From: Candidatus Heimdallarchaeota archaeon | GTDB lineage: Archaea; Asgardarchaeota; Heimdallarchaeia; Hodarchaeales; Hodarchaeaceae | Length of the DNA stretch: 64,000 bases | Assembly (NCBI GenBank): GCA_020353515.1 | Contig: CP070695.1 | Location: forward strand, 471,173-535,172 | Direction: 5' to 3' | Part shown: piece after piece, positions 1 to 8,591 of the stretch | Layout of the letters: every line of letters starts with the position of its first letter | How positions within the stretch are numbered: the stretch's first letter is position 1 | The notes under the pieces: generated by a model | What the model was told of the DNA's origin: nothing | Databases searched by the model: none | The model's input: the letters and a program-made list of their open reading frames with translations, nothing else | Position numbers and translations under genes: made by a program

Positions 1-268
1 CTCGAATATCTTCAAGAGGAGAGGACCTTATCAAAGCATATACAACAAAAAGGTTCTTTTCTCTTACTTTTGAAAGCAATTTTTGTACCTTTAGTAAACT
101 CGCTACACATCTAGGTCTTCTTTCTTGATTACAGTTCATGTACTGAAAATCCAAAACGATTAAAGCGGTTGATGTCGACTTAACTGACACTTCCTCAAGT
201 TCAGGAGGTGTTGGAGGCAGAATTTCCTCCCATTCTTCGAGTATTGTTTGATTATGTACCATATGCAT
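1..268 (-). CDS. Isochorismatase-like cysteine hydrolase, N-terminal part, cut by window edge
   Basis: The reverse strand has an open frame of 89 codons running off the left edge. After a Pro/Glu-rich lead of about 34 residues it reads TALIVLDFQYMNC, which matches the first beta strand and catalytic Asp of the isochorismatase-like hydrolase fold. It continues with a helix and then FVVYALIRSSP, which fits the second strand. Starts are ATG at 268 or ATG at 262. The expected Lys and Cys of the catalytic triad would lie outside the window, so substrate and activity cannot be judged. It is divergent from the ABC-2 permease at 361. The fold call is an inference from short motifs. Confidence 0.55.
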   Translation of the reverse strand, partial: MHMVHNQTILEEWEEILPPTPPELEEVSVKSTSTALIVLDFQYMNCNQERRPRCVASLLKVQKLLSKVREKNLFVVYALIRSSPLEDIR

Positions 269-360
269 CCCCAATCAGATCTTTTTAAATAGGTTAAGCA
301 GATTGAAAAATAAGTATCAAAATCTTTACTTTCTTATTTTCATGTCTTATGGTGTGCATT

Positions 361-1326
361 ATGAGTGATGATGCGTACGTCAGGGATTTCAAGTTTCGTC
401 CATTCGAAGGCACTTATCGAGGGAGAATCTGGCGTATATGGACAGTTGCATGGTTCAACATGACCCATCAATGGCATCGTTCACGAGTTTTCAAGATACT
501 CATCATTTTCACTATATTTATCTTAATCCTTCCCAATATGTTTCTTTTTTCTGGAATAGAAGAGTTATTGAAGATAAAAACTGCAAATGAAATAGTAGAG
601 GATCATTTATGGGACACGGTTCGTGATTTCGCCCGTTTCCAAGTGATGATCACCTCAATTGATGAAACAGATCCAATTTTTGACACTGGGTACTCAATTA
701 TTATGTTAATTGGTGTCGTCATGATGGGGGCAGGCCTAATCTCAGATGATCTAAAGTATAAAGTGTCAGAGATTTATGACTCTAAAATAGATAGATATGA
801 ATATTTATTAGGAAAATACGGCTCCCTCCTTATATTTGGTAACCTATTCTATACTTTTCCATGTGTTTTGGAATGGATCTTATTAATTGTAGGAATTGGG
901 GGTAGTGTTGACCTTCTGGCAGCTCTCCCAGTCTTGTGTGGGGTGATATTGTTTACTGAAATCTTAACTTTGGTTCTTTCAAGTATCATTCTTGTTTTTT
1001 CAAGTTTAACACAAAGACGATTATATGCTGGGCTTTTTGCATTCATGTTTTTCCTATCGAGTACAATTGTTGTACAATCCCTCACTGGACAAACAGAAGC
1101 TTTTCACCCAATTATGTATCTAGATTTCTTCACTGTCCTCTCTGTTTTCTCTTACATATTAGCGGGTGAAATAAGTGTCCTATATTATGCTAATGCACCC
1201 GAAGGTATCATTTTTGATCTCACGGGACTAGCTGGAACCCTAGTGATCCCAACAATTTTATTATTTATCGTAGGAGGACTCTTGATATCTAGTTATCGAG
1301 TAATTTGGCGAAATTCTCATATATAA
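361..1326 (+). CDS. ABC-2 type transporter permease-like membrane protein
   Basis: This polytopic membrane protein of about 321 residues has an Arg/Lys/Trp-rich cytoplasmic start (RGRIWRIWTVAWFNM) and a first helix near residue 50. A long extracytoplasmic loop follows, then five hydrophobic segments and a basic tail. That is the usual plan of ABC-2 permeases, and DRYEYLLGKYGSLL resembles the conserved segment after helix 2. No ATPase gene is adjacent in the window; a partner could lie elsewhere. An in-frame ATG at 349 is possible, but ATG at 361 follows a GGTG at 7 bases and gives a typical MSDD start. The exported substrate is unknown. Confidence 0.7.
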   Translation: MSDDAYVRDFKFRPFEGTYRGRIWRIWTVAWFNMTHQWHRSRVFKILIIFTIFILILPNMFLFSGIEELLKIKTANEIVEDHLWDTVRDFARFQVMITSIDETDPIFDTGYSIIMLIGVVMMGAGLISDDLKYKVSEIYDSKIDRYEYLLGKYGSLLIFGNLFYTFPCVLEWILLIVGIGGSVDLLAALPVLCGVILFTEILTLVLSSIILVFSSLTQRRLYAGLFAFMFFLSSTIVVQSLTGQTEAFHPIMYLDFFTVLSVFSYILAGEISVLYYANAPEGIIFDLTGLAGTLVIPTILLFIVGGLLISSYRVIWRNSHI

Positions 1327-1540
1327 AAAATCTACTAGAGCTCCCACAACTATTCTATTACACCTGGTTTCGAATATTTACCTTTGATGAAGAGATTAAA
1401 GTGCCTTATAACATTCTCATACTCCAGCTAGATCTAAAAATTGCCTCATTTTTGGCTTTGTTTTTACAATATTGGGATTTAGTTTTGTTATTATCAAATT
1501 TATAGATTAATTTTGTCTGATTTTCCCTCGTAATGAATTT
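1327..1540. other. Region between permease and Nudix gene, no convincing gene
   Basis: A 66-codon frame (1305-1505) overlaps the permease end but has no start signal and no recognisable motif. A second frame encodes a single hydrophobic segment (IFGFVFTILGFSFVIIKF) ending at a stop near 1509, without a start codon. This could be a relic of a membrane protein tail. Confidence 0.3.
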
Positions 1541-1978
1541 TTAGCCCTTTCTCTCTTCAGAATACCTTTGAATATTTCTCTTCAAAGAAGCATCATCTAT
1601 TAATTTCAACGCTTCCTCAGGAAAAACCCAACGATAATCATCATGTTCTGATGAGAGAGTTATTTCATCAGATGTGGTTTTACACCAGTAAGTAATTACA
1701 ATCATTTCATTATATGCAATCTTGGCTCCTCGGAAGTAATGTGAGACATCTATTGGCTTAATAATAGTTAAATCTGTTATGCCTGTTTCCTCTTTTACCT
1801 CCCTGTTTAATGTTTCCTCTGGGGTTTCAAACTGGCACATACGTCCTCCAACATCGTCCCACTGGTCACCAGCAAAATCCATTGATGGATTTCTATGGAG
1901 AAGAAGGATCTTTCCAGATCTAGAATTTTCAATAATAGCCCCAATTCCAATCATAAACTTTCCTTCTTGATTAGACAT
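1541..1978 (-). CDS. Nudix hydrolase
   Basis: This 145-residue protein has the length of a single Nudix domain. The full Nudix box is present at about residues 45-67: G(x5)E(x7)REVKEETGI, with the Glu residues that bind divalent metal. Such enzymes hydrolyse nucleoside diphosphate derivatives. The region before the box (IIENSRSGKILLLHR, then DFAGDQWDDVGG) matches small MutT/NUDT-like sanitation or nucleotide-pool enzymes. Substrate cannot be read from the sequence. It stands alone, divergent from the metallo-hydrolase at 2088. Confidence 0.9.
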   Translation of the reverse strand: MSNQEGKFMIGIGAIIENSRSGKILLLHRNPSMDFAGDQWDDVGGRMCQFETPEETLNREVKEETGITDLTIIKPIDVSHYFRGAKIAYNEMIVITYWCKTTSDEITLSSEHDDYRWVFPEEALKLIDDASLKRNIQRYSEERKG

Positions 1979-2087
1979 TATTAATCACTTTTTTCGACAA
2001 AATAATCTCTTCTATGCTCAAATATAAATACAATAGGACTGCAAATATGATTTAATAAAGATAGATTTATATTGCTAATTGACTGAA

Positions 2088-3011
2088 ATGAAACATTTGA
2101 TACCCATCGATGAGAATTTACCAAATTTCTTCCTTGTACTAGGTGAAAATGGTGGAACATACCCTTATTCTCACTCCTTACTCGTTAAAACCAATGAAAA
2201 AAAAGCAATTTTGTTTGACTCTGGATTTGGACATGATCGTGTTAGAAAAGTCTTAACTGAATTGAAAATCACTAAGGTTTTCCTATCACACTGGCATGAA
2301 GATCACATATCAGGGAATTTTTTATTAAGAAAAGAACAAGCCAAATTCTACAGTCATCCTTTGGATGCACGATTATTAAATGATATTAGCCAATTCCAAA
2401 CCTTTTACGATACAGTGGGGTCATCTATGGAGGATTTTTTCCAAGAAATTATTATTTCTATGAACCTAGAGAATTTAACTGAAATTGATGAAGTGATTGA
2501 CAACCAGATGATCGAAATCGGAGATACTCTCACGATAAAGGTTATTCATACTCCTGGGCATTCTGCAGGACATTGTTGCTACTATGAACCAAATCTCCAT
2601 TTAGTTTTCTTAGCTGATATTGACTTATCAGGATTAGGTCCTTGGTATGGATGTCTTGATTCTAACCTGGAAGATTTCATAGAATCAATCAAGAGATTAA
2701 TGCAAATAGATATTGAATACGCCATATCCAGTCATAAAGGAATTTTTATCAGTAGTAAGGAAATTAAAAGGCAACTCTTGAAATTCCTTAATATTATCGA
2801 TCTGAGAGACAATAAGATTCTAGAGGAGTTATCAGAGGATAAGCCAAGATCAATTGAGGACCTAATAGGAAAGGGGATTATCTATAGGAATTATAAACAG
2901 ATGAAAGAATATCTGTTTATTGCGGAAAGACAAATGATTTCTAAACATTTATTACAGCTTGTCAAAAGGGAATTAATCCTTAAAAATCAGGATAAGTTTC
3001 TTCTTGCATGA
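2088..3011 (+). CDS. Metallo-beta-lactamase fold hydrolase
   Basis: This protein of about 307 residues has the metal-binding signature HWHEDH near residue 70, then HTPGHSAGH near 160 and LADIDLSG near 185, so the ligands of the di-metal centre are present. The C-terminal 80 residues look like the helical winged domain often found in LACTB2-like members, which act on RNA or thioesters. The frame extends to a TTG at 2079, but AT-rich TATA-like tracts at 2051-2070 put transcription start close to or past that codon. I therefore prefer ATG at 2088. The exact substrate is not evident. Confidence 0.85.
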   Translation: MKHLIPIDENLPNFFLVLGENGGTYPYSHSLLVKTNEKKAILFDSGFGHDRVRKVLTELKITKVFLSHWHEDHISGNFLLRKEQAKFYSHPLDARLLNDISQFQTFYDTVGSSMEDFFQEIIISMNLENLTEIDEVIDNQMIEIGDTLTIKVIHTPGHSAGHCCYYEPNLHLVFLADIDLSGLGPWYGCLDSNLEDFIESIKRLMQIDIEYAISSHKGIFISSKEIKRQLLKFLNIIDLRDNKILEELSEDKPRSIEDLIGKGIIYRNYKQMKEYLFIAERQMISKHLLQLVKRELILKNQDKFLLA

Positions 3012-3024
3012 ATTAGAACAGAAC

Positions 3025-3794
3025 TTATGACTTGTTACTTCCATCAACATTAACTACAACGAACACTGATTTATAATGTAATGTACCATACAGAAGTAAG
3101 AATAATCCTGAAAGGAAAAAAGAAATCATAAGAGGGAATATTGATTTATGAATTTGTATTTCTCCGACTGAAAACATCTGGATCTTTAAAGGTTGAAAAA
3201 TTAGATTAAAAAGGCAAGCTAGTTGAATGAAAAAGAATCCAAAAAAAAAGAATCTAGAAAATCTGTATTTATTATAGTTAGACTGTCTTTGTGTCTTCTT
3301 TAGCATTATATTATTGATTGTTACCGCAAGAACGAAAGAAAAGGTGATTAAAACTAGAAGGAATCCCCCGAATACCGAAAGTATAAGAATTCTTTCAATA
3401 ACATCATATTCTTTCAACGAAAGAATTTCTATTAACGTAAAAGTGCGCCCATGAACAACAATATCAAACCAATACTTGGAATCCTCATGATCTGGTAGAA
3501 AATTCAATATAATTCGAGATACACCTGGAAGGAAAAAAGAATCATTATCTCCTGATAGTGATGCAGGAGGAAGAAAAAAATGTTTTTGTATTCCAAAATC
3601 AAGGATCCAGTGTGTTAATGTAAAATTTAGGGTGCCTGTATTATCGATTGCAGCTGTAATATTTACCTGAAGAAGAATAGGTAAATTGAAGCTGTTCCTC
3701 CTAATTCATGTCCAATTCCACCACCAATGATTATTATAATGGCAACAAGTATCGGAGGGATTACTTTCCAATGTTGAGTCAGTTTTAAAATCAT
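3025..3794 (-). pseudogene. Membrane protein gene interrupted by one frameshift
   Basis: An ATG at 3794 overlaps the stop of the upstream DNA methylase (ATGA), and its frame gives 43 residues with one hydrophobic helix (IPPILVAIIIIIGGG) followed by GHELGGTASIYL. It stops at 3663. The next frame then continues without a gap (PILLQVNITAAIDNTG, then FLPGVSRIILNFLPDHEDS) into three further hydrophobic segments and ends at 3025. The two frames join as one protein of about 255 residues if a single base is gained or lost within the TTCTTCTTC tract at about 3666-3685. I do not recognise the family. It is either a fresh pseudogene or a sequence error. Confidence 0.6.
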
Positions 3795-4912
3795 TCGGAA
3801 GACCCTTGCTTTAGTTTCTCATTATAATCTAAGAACTCCATCATATAGTGGTCTTTAAATGTAGCATCCTCAATTCTACTCTGGATTTGTTGAACGTTTT
3901 CATGGAGAATCTCACTTACAATAAAACTTCTACCACATTCAATTGCGGCTTTTGCCACTGTGCCTGTTCCTGCTAGGGGATCATAAACACGCCCTGAAAT
4001 GGCATTATTTGAATCTAAAGCTGTACTACAATTGCATAGAACTTTAAGTGTGGTTCTAGGATAATATTTCTCAACTAAAGGATCAAAAATTGGCTTCCCA
4101 CATTCATTGCATACTTTTCTGGGACATGTAGCAGTTAACACACGATGTACTAATTTGAGGGGAAAAGGGGCAAAATGCTTCCCTGAGTATCCTGTAGTAT
4201 TTATTGTCCAAATTGTAGGGTAGATTACAAATGGTACATCTTCAGAATGAACCTCAATAGGCCATACACTCCGCATCAGTTTTCCTAAAGGGTGATATCT
4301 TTTTGTACGAGGCTTTCCTCGCAAACTCAATACTTCATGCATACCTGTGCTTTCTTTTCCCTCAGCAAGCTCTGCTTTGCTGGATTTACCTATCAAAGCT
4401 AGGTTATCTTTCTCAATCCACTCATGAGGGAGACGTTGGGTAACAAAATAATAGTGAGGATTCTTTATGAACCAGAAAAGGCGTTCATAATCAACTCCAA
4501 AGCGACTGGAGACTCCCCCACTAGGTCTAGCGTTTGGTTTATACCAGATAATGTCATTACGGCAAATCCACCGGTTATTATAAATCATGGTGGATTTTAG
4601 AAGTTCAGGAATAGCAGCAAGACTTAAAGAATGCCCTTCTTTTGTTTTGTTACTAATATAATTGTCAGCCACATTGACCCAGAGTGATCCATGATCCTTG
4701 AGCTTGGATTTTATTTTGTTGAAGAGAAGACAAATTTTCTCTATATATTCTTGTGGAGAACGCTCCTGACCTAATTCATTTTCAGATTCGCTATATCTTA
4801 CTTGACGCCAGTAAGGTGGACTTGTGATTACCGTATCAATCGAGTTATTAGGGAATTTTTCGATAAGTTTGAATGCATCTCCATGAAGAATTTGGTCTTG
4901 AATTTTAGAGAT
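3791..4912 (-). CDS. Site-specific DNA methyltransferase, beta-class (N4-cytosine or N6-adenine)
   Basis: The catalytic motif IV TSPPYW lies near the N terminus and the AdoMet-binding motif DPLAGTGTV near the C terminus, the beta-class order. A four-Cys segment (CPRKVCNECG, then LCNCS) sits just before the AdoMet motif. The frame covering motif IV runs upstream of a GTG at 4672, so that GTG would delete the catalytic motif and cannot be the true start. No ATG, GTG or TTG exists between the upstream in-frame stop and motif IV. The best initiation site is ATC at 4912, 5-6 bases after AAGGTGG, giving 373 residues. It follows the HIT gene by 20 bases. No restriction enzyme is adjacent. Confidence 0.85.
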   Translation of the reverse strand: MSKIQDQILHGDAFKLIEKFPNNSIDTVITSPPYWRQVRYSESENELGQERSPQEYIEKICLLFNKIKSKLKDHGSLWVNVADNYISNKTKEGHSLSLAAIPELLKSTMIYNNRWICRNDIIWYKPNARPSGGVSSRFGVDYERLFWFIKNPHYYFVTQRLPHEWIEKDNLALIGKSSKAELAEGKESTGMHEVLSLRGKPRTKRYHPLGKLMRSVWPIEVHSEDVPFVIYPTIWTINTTGYSGKHFAPFPLKLVHRVLTATCPRKVCNECGKPIFDPLVEKYYPRTTLKVLCNCSTALDSNNAISGRVYDPLAGTGTVAKAAIECGRSFIVSEILHENVQQIQSRIEDATFKDHYMMEFLDYNEKLKQGSSE

Positions 4913-4932
4913 GGTAAACCACCTTGTTCAGG

Positions 4933-5340
4933 TTATTGGAATCCCTGTTTTAATTTTAATACAAACTCAGGATCTTCTTTAAGTCGTTCCCTTTGTGCTC
5001 CAAAAACAATTTTATCATCGAACCACCGTGGTAGAATATGAAAGTGGGTATGATAGATCTCCTGTAAAGCAGCTTTTTCATTTCCTTGGAAAATATTAAT
5101 TCCATCACACTGGAGAACTTTTTTTAATACATTAGCTACACGACTAACTGTTATTCCAACTGCAGACATGTCATCCTCTTGGATGTCAAATAGATTCCTT
5201 GAATGGACCTTAGGAATAACAAGTGTGTGTCCTTTCGCTATAGGGTAAATATCAAGAATAGCAACGGTCTTTTTATCTTCGTAAATGCGAGTACCAGGTT
5301 TTGTTCCATTGATAATTTCACAGAATATACAGTCTGTCAT
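4933..5340 (-). CDS. HIT family nucleotide hydrolase or transferase
   Basis: This 135-residue protein begins with CIFCEIINGTKPG and ends with the histidine triad HTHFHILPRW, the active site that forms the nucleotidyl-His intermediate. Residues DIYPIAKGHTLVIPKVHSRN match the central sheet of HINT/Fhit-like proteins. These enzymes cleave nucleoside phosphoramidates or dinucleoside polyphosphates. It sits upstream of the DNA methylase on the same strand, separated by 20 bases, and is probably co-transcribed with it. Confidence 0.92.
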   Translation of the reverse strand: MTDCIFCEIINGTKPGTRIYEDKKTVAILDIYPIAKGHTLVIPKVHSRNLFDIQEDDMSAVGITVSRVANVLKKVLQCDGINIFQGNEKAALQEIYHTHFHILPRWFDDKIVFGAQRERLKEDPEFVLKLKQGFQ

Positions 5341-5355
5341 ATGTATTCCCTTTTA

Positions 5356-5525
5356 TCAATTATGAGATTGGTTTTTCTTTTTTTGTTTCTTGAGATTTTC
5401 TAGCATTTTCGCAATCTTTGGTGTCCAAATATGTTCATATTGGACTTCAAATGGATCCATATCTACGGATACTTTGATTGAACCTTATGCTGTTTAATCT
5501 TATTGAACTCTTCTTTAATTTCCAT
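5356..5525 (-). pseudogene. Small frameshifted ORF upstream of the HIT gene
   Basis: An ATG at 5525, 11 bases after GGAG, opens MEIKEEFNKIKQHKVQ and stops after 20 codons. The next frame then reads SIKVSVDMDPFEVQYEHIW and a Lys-rich end, stopping at 5356, 15 bases before the HIT start. Together they would make a protein of about 55 residues with one indel near 5465-5490. I recognise no family. It could also be two chance frames. Confidence 0.3.
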
Positions 5526-5557
5526 GAAAGCAATTTCTCCTACTGTATAACCATATT

Positions 5558-7603
5558 CTAATCTAATTCAATGGTTGCCCATACCGCAGGATGATCTGAT
5601 TCTTTACTCACAATAAAATTACATTCAGAAACAGATATTCCAGATGAAACGAATATATGATCTATTCTATGGCTAATGTTATACTCAAGATCATCCAAGA
5701 AATCAGTGTTTGTCTTTCCAGCAAGTAACCATGAGTCATTTAGAGTGATAGTTGTCAAATTATATTGTTCAGTATTTGGTCTGAAATTAAAATCACCTAT
5801 AAGTACCACATTAGGTTTTCCATTCAGTTCGTCCATAATAGCCTCTTGTTGAACAATGGGGCCACCATTACCAAGATGTGTCACAAATATATTAAATGAT
5901 TTTGTACCAGCTTCAATCTGGGCTTTTATCGTTGCTGTCTGCTCTCCCTTACTGTACATGAAAAATGTCCTAGGATTTTGAATTGGATATTTCGAAAGCA
6001 ATGCAATACCAAAAGTACCTGTAACGGTCTTTGGACCATAATAGGAATACATTTTTAGGTTGTTAGCAAAATATCTAACAACGTCCATATTTCCATTGGC
6101 AATCCTGGCGGTATCGCATTCCTGTAATCCAATAATATCAGGATTAATAGATTTAACCAGCTTTAGTTGACCATTAAGGTTTTTGATACCATCTTCATTA
6201 TATCCTTGCTGGATATTATAAGTCATAACCGTTATAGAGTTTGTTGTTTCGGGAGTGGTGGGTATAGGGGTAGTTAAAAAGGCTGCTAAGACAGTTCCAA
6301 TTGTAATCAATATAATTCCTATAGATGTAATTCTGGATCCTAATGTCAATGATGGTTTCCTGAACACTAAATTTCTTTTTGTTATAAATAATGCTGGTAA
6401 CCCAACACTTACTCCTACTATTAAGTACACAAACCAAAACATGTCTCGGAAAAGAGGGCCTACAATATCGATGTAGTCATATACGGTTGTAAATACATGT
6501 GCAAAAATCATTACGACAATAAATAGTGATGCTAGAGTAAAACTACCTGCAAGTTTAACTATTGAAGGCTTACAATTATATAACTCACGAGAAATAAGTG
6601 TAAAGTCAACAAAGAGTATTGGGAAAAAAATTAACATTATTATTAACAGTATCAGATGTATTAGTGTTGTTGGAGGAGTAGTAATTGGATAACTTCCAGC
6701 TGAGGAAGGAAATTGGATTTGATTGAAGAAAATTGTAAGAACTAAGGTAAGGATAAAGACTGCATTCGCAAGCCAAATCATCCAAGGTTGTAATTTAACA
6801 AGTAAATCACGTCTAAATGTCATAAATATAACAAAAAAAGTAAGCATTAAGATTAGTAAAAGGATTATAAAGAAGTAATCTCCTTCAGTCCATCTAGAAA
6901 TGACCGTTGGACTGGCAAATGAATAATAAATCATCATTAATATTCCTATTATTCCAAAAGAGAAGCCTATCATTTTTAAAGAACTAATTGATTCTTTTTG
7001 ACTTGCAGAGCCCTCAAGATCCATTTTCTGTTCTGTTACAAACATACCAAGAATCATGATAGCCATAATTGCTGCGAGAATCCATCCAATTACTTGAAAC
7101 AAGCTGTATGTGGTAATATCAATCGTTGAACCAAGAGTTCTAAAGAGAATTGACATAGCAGCACCGATAGCTAATCCTAATCCGAGATTTACTCCATTTA
7201 GTTCTTCATCACCCATATACTTTTGTTGAAGAAATAGTGGAAAGAATATCAGAAAACAACCGACCCCAATTCCAGATGTAATCATTTTAATTTGTGTGTT
7301 TTGGACTACTAAAGGGGTTAGAATTCTACATACAACCATTAACTCCCCAACAATAACCAGAGCTTTATCAGAATTTCTCTTTTTAAAGAAAAATAATAAT
7401 AATGGAGAAAAGAAGAATAAAATGCTAAGAACATTTTCATTCAGAGACAGAGTTAGGAGACAAAGGGCATAAATTGCCTCTATGAAATCAGAAACCAATT
7501 CCAAGAAGAAGAAAAAGAGGATAGAAACTAATAATAGGTCGGAATAGTATTGTTCTAAGAATTTTTTCAATGAATGGATTGTTGACATAACTTTGGTAGA
7601 CAT
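5558..7603 (-). CDS. Polytopic membrane protein with C-terminal EEP (endonuclease/exonuclease/phosphatase) domain, copy A
   Basis: The first 440 or so of 681 residues hold about 12 hydrophobic segments separated by short loops. From about residue 455 there is a complete EEP domain: TVMTYNIQ, the metal-binding Glu in GLQECD, the His/Asn loop in THLGNGG, GDFNFRPN and the terminal SDHPAV. This fold includes sphingomyelinases, inositol phosphatases and nucleases. The arrangement places a hydrolase on a membrane anchor, so a lipid or surface-polymer substrate is plausible but not shown. A paralogue with the same architecture lies at 8592-10532, with only the nitroreductase between them. Confidence 0.85.
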   Translation of the reverse strand: MSTKVMSTIHSLKKFLEQYYSDLLLVSILFFFFLELVSDFIEAIYALCLLTLSLNENVLSILFFFSPLLLFFFKKRNSDKALVIVGELMVVCRILTPLVVQNTQIKMITSGIGVGCFLIFFPLFLQQKYMGDEELNGVNLGLGLAIGAAMSILFRTLGSTIDITTYSLFQVIGWILAAIMAIMILGMFVTEQKMDLEGSASQKESISSLKMIGFSFGIIGILMMIYYSFASPTVISRWTEGDYFFIILLLILMLTFFVIFMTFRRDLLVKLQPWMIWLANAVFILTLVLTIFFNQIQFPSSAGSYPITTPPTTLIHLILLIIMLIFFPILFVDFTLISRELYNCKPSIVKLAGSFTLASLFIVVMIFAHVFTTVYDYIDIVGPLFRDMFWFVYLIVGVSVGLPALFITKRNLVFRKPSLTLGSRITSIGIILITIGTVLAAFLTTPIPTTPETTNSITVMTYNIQQGYNEDGIKNLNGQLKLVKSINPDIIGLQECDTARIANGNMDVVRYFANNLKMYSYYGPKTVTGTFGIALLSKYPIQNPRTFFMYSKGEQTATIKAQIEAGTKSFNIFVTHLGNGGPIVQQEAIMDELNGKPNVVLIGDFNFRPNTEQYNLTTITLNDSWLLAGKTNTDFLDDLEYNISHRIDHIFVSSGISVSECNFIVSKESDHPAVWATIELD

Positions 7604-7693
7604 CTTTCTGTCTTAAAAAGGTTTTTATGAATAATTATTGGAGATCACAGCCTGTAGAATCATGATTTTTTTGTTTGTGCTTATACCCAAGTT

Positions 7694-8563
7694 TTACTCA
7701 CTGATCCAAGAGATATAATATTCTAAATGCGGAGGAATAGTGATACTAGGCCGTAAAAAATCCCAATCTCCTTTCAATCCTAATTCTTGAGCAGTTAAGT
7801 TGAAGTGACAAATAGCAATTCCTAAATCCACTCGTGGAAAATCAGGCCACGAGAGAAAGCGACTATACCAACTCCTTTTCCGAATAATGAAGAAATGGTA
7901 AGTATGAGTATCATTCTCCTTTATTATTCGCCAAGGCTGACGATTGGACGCTGAAGGGGCAAGTCGAATCATTTCTAAGGGTGTTTCGTATTGATCAGCT
8001 CTCTCTCGAGTAAGTGGATGATCGCAATCAACCTCAAAGAAGAGTGTCTGCCATGGATGACGATTTTTAGATCGAGCAGCCCAACGTGCAACTCTATCCA
8101 CCTTGCTTTGGCTTTTTGCTGCATAACCAACAGGAGTGATGGCTGGGACAACTTCATCATCGGTTATGTTGATTTGCGCTGCAAACCTACTGCGTTTAAG
8201 AGTTCCCCCTACCCAGCAAGTTCCCAAACCCAAATCGGTCGCATATAATACTAGCTCCTCCATGATGTAACCAAAATTTTCTAAATCATGTTCTGATTTC
8301 TTTGTTGCTCCAACCACAAAATTTTGAGCACCTTGGATGAACCCATACGTACCAAGCTGCCTTTTTACTTTAGGATTTAGTTCTGACATTTCTATTAATT
8401 CAAAACGGGTTTCTCCCTCTAAAGGGCTAGTACTGTCTCCTTGGAGAAATTCTTTCAGAAATCTCTTAGTTTTGTTATCAAGTAACTGGATTTCATATTT
8501 TCTACAAGAATAGCGCCGTTGAATGATTTCCACAATGGAAGTGGAAAAAGTCATTCTACTCAT
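7694..8563 (-). CDS. Nitroreductase family flavoprotein
   Basis: This 289-residue protein starts with SIVEIIQRRYSCRKYE, the classic nitroreductase N-terminal motif that binds FMN phosphate. GLGTCWVGGTLKRS in the middle is the conserved cofactor-contacting segment, and RLAPSASNRQPWRI is a second family hallmark. The order of motifs and the length fit the larger nitroreductase subgroup with an internal duplication-like layout. It probably reduces a quinone, nitro compound or other acceptor with NAD(P)H; the substrate is not evident. It sits between two membrane EEP proteins on the same strand, with gaps of 28 and 90 bases. Confidence 0.88.
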   Translation of the reverse strand: MSRMTFSTSIVEIIQRRYSCRKYEIQLLDNKTKRFLKEFLQGDSTSPLEGETRFELIEMSELNPKVKRQLGTYGFIQGAQNFVVGATKKSEHDLENFGYIMEELVLYATDLGLGTCWVGGTLKRSRFAAQINITDDEVVPAITPVGYAAKSQSKVDRVARWAARSKNRHPWQTLFFEVDCDHPLTRERADQYETPLEMIRLAPSASNRQPWRIIKENDTHTYHFFIIRKRSWYSRFLSWPDFPRVDLGIAICHFNLTAQELGLKGDWDFLRPSITIPPHLEYYISWISE

Positions 8564-8591
8564 TCCTCAAATCTTCTTGTATTAAGCCCTT

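Noticed and set aside
849..1085. 78-codon reverse frame inside the ABC-2 permease
   Set aside because: It lies wholly opposite a coherent membrane protein, has no motif and reads as Arg/Lys/Thr-rich low-order sequence.
1365..1380. GGTTTCGAAT resembling a tRNA T-loop
   Set aside because: No acceptor stem, anticodon arm or CCA fits around it.
1305..1505. 66-codon forward frame after the permease
   Set aside because: It overlaps the permease end, lacks a ribosome binding site and has no family resemblance.
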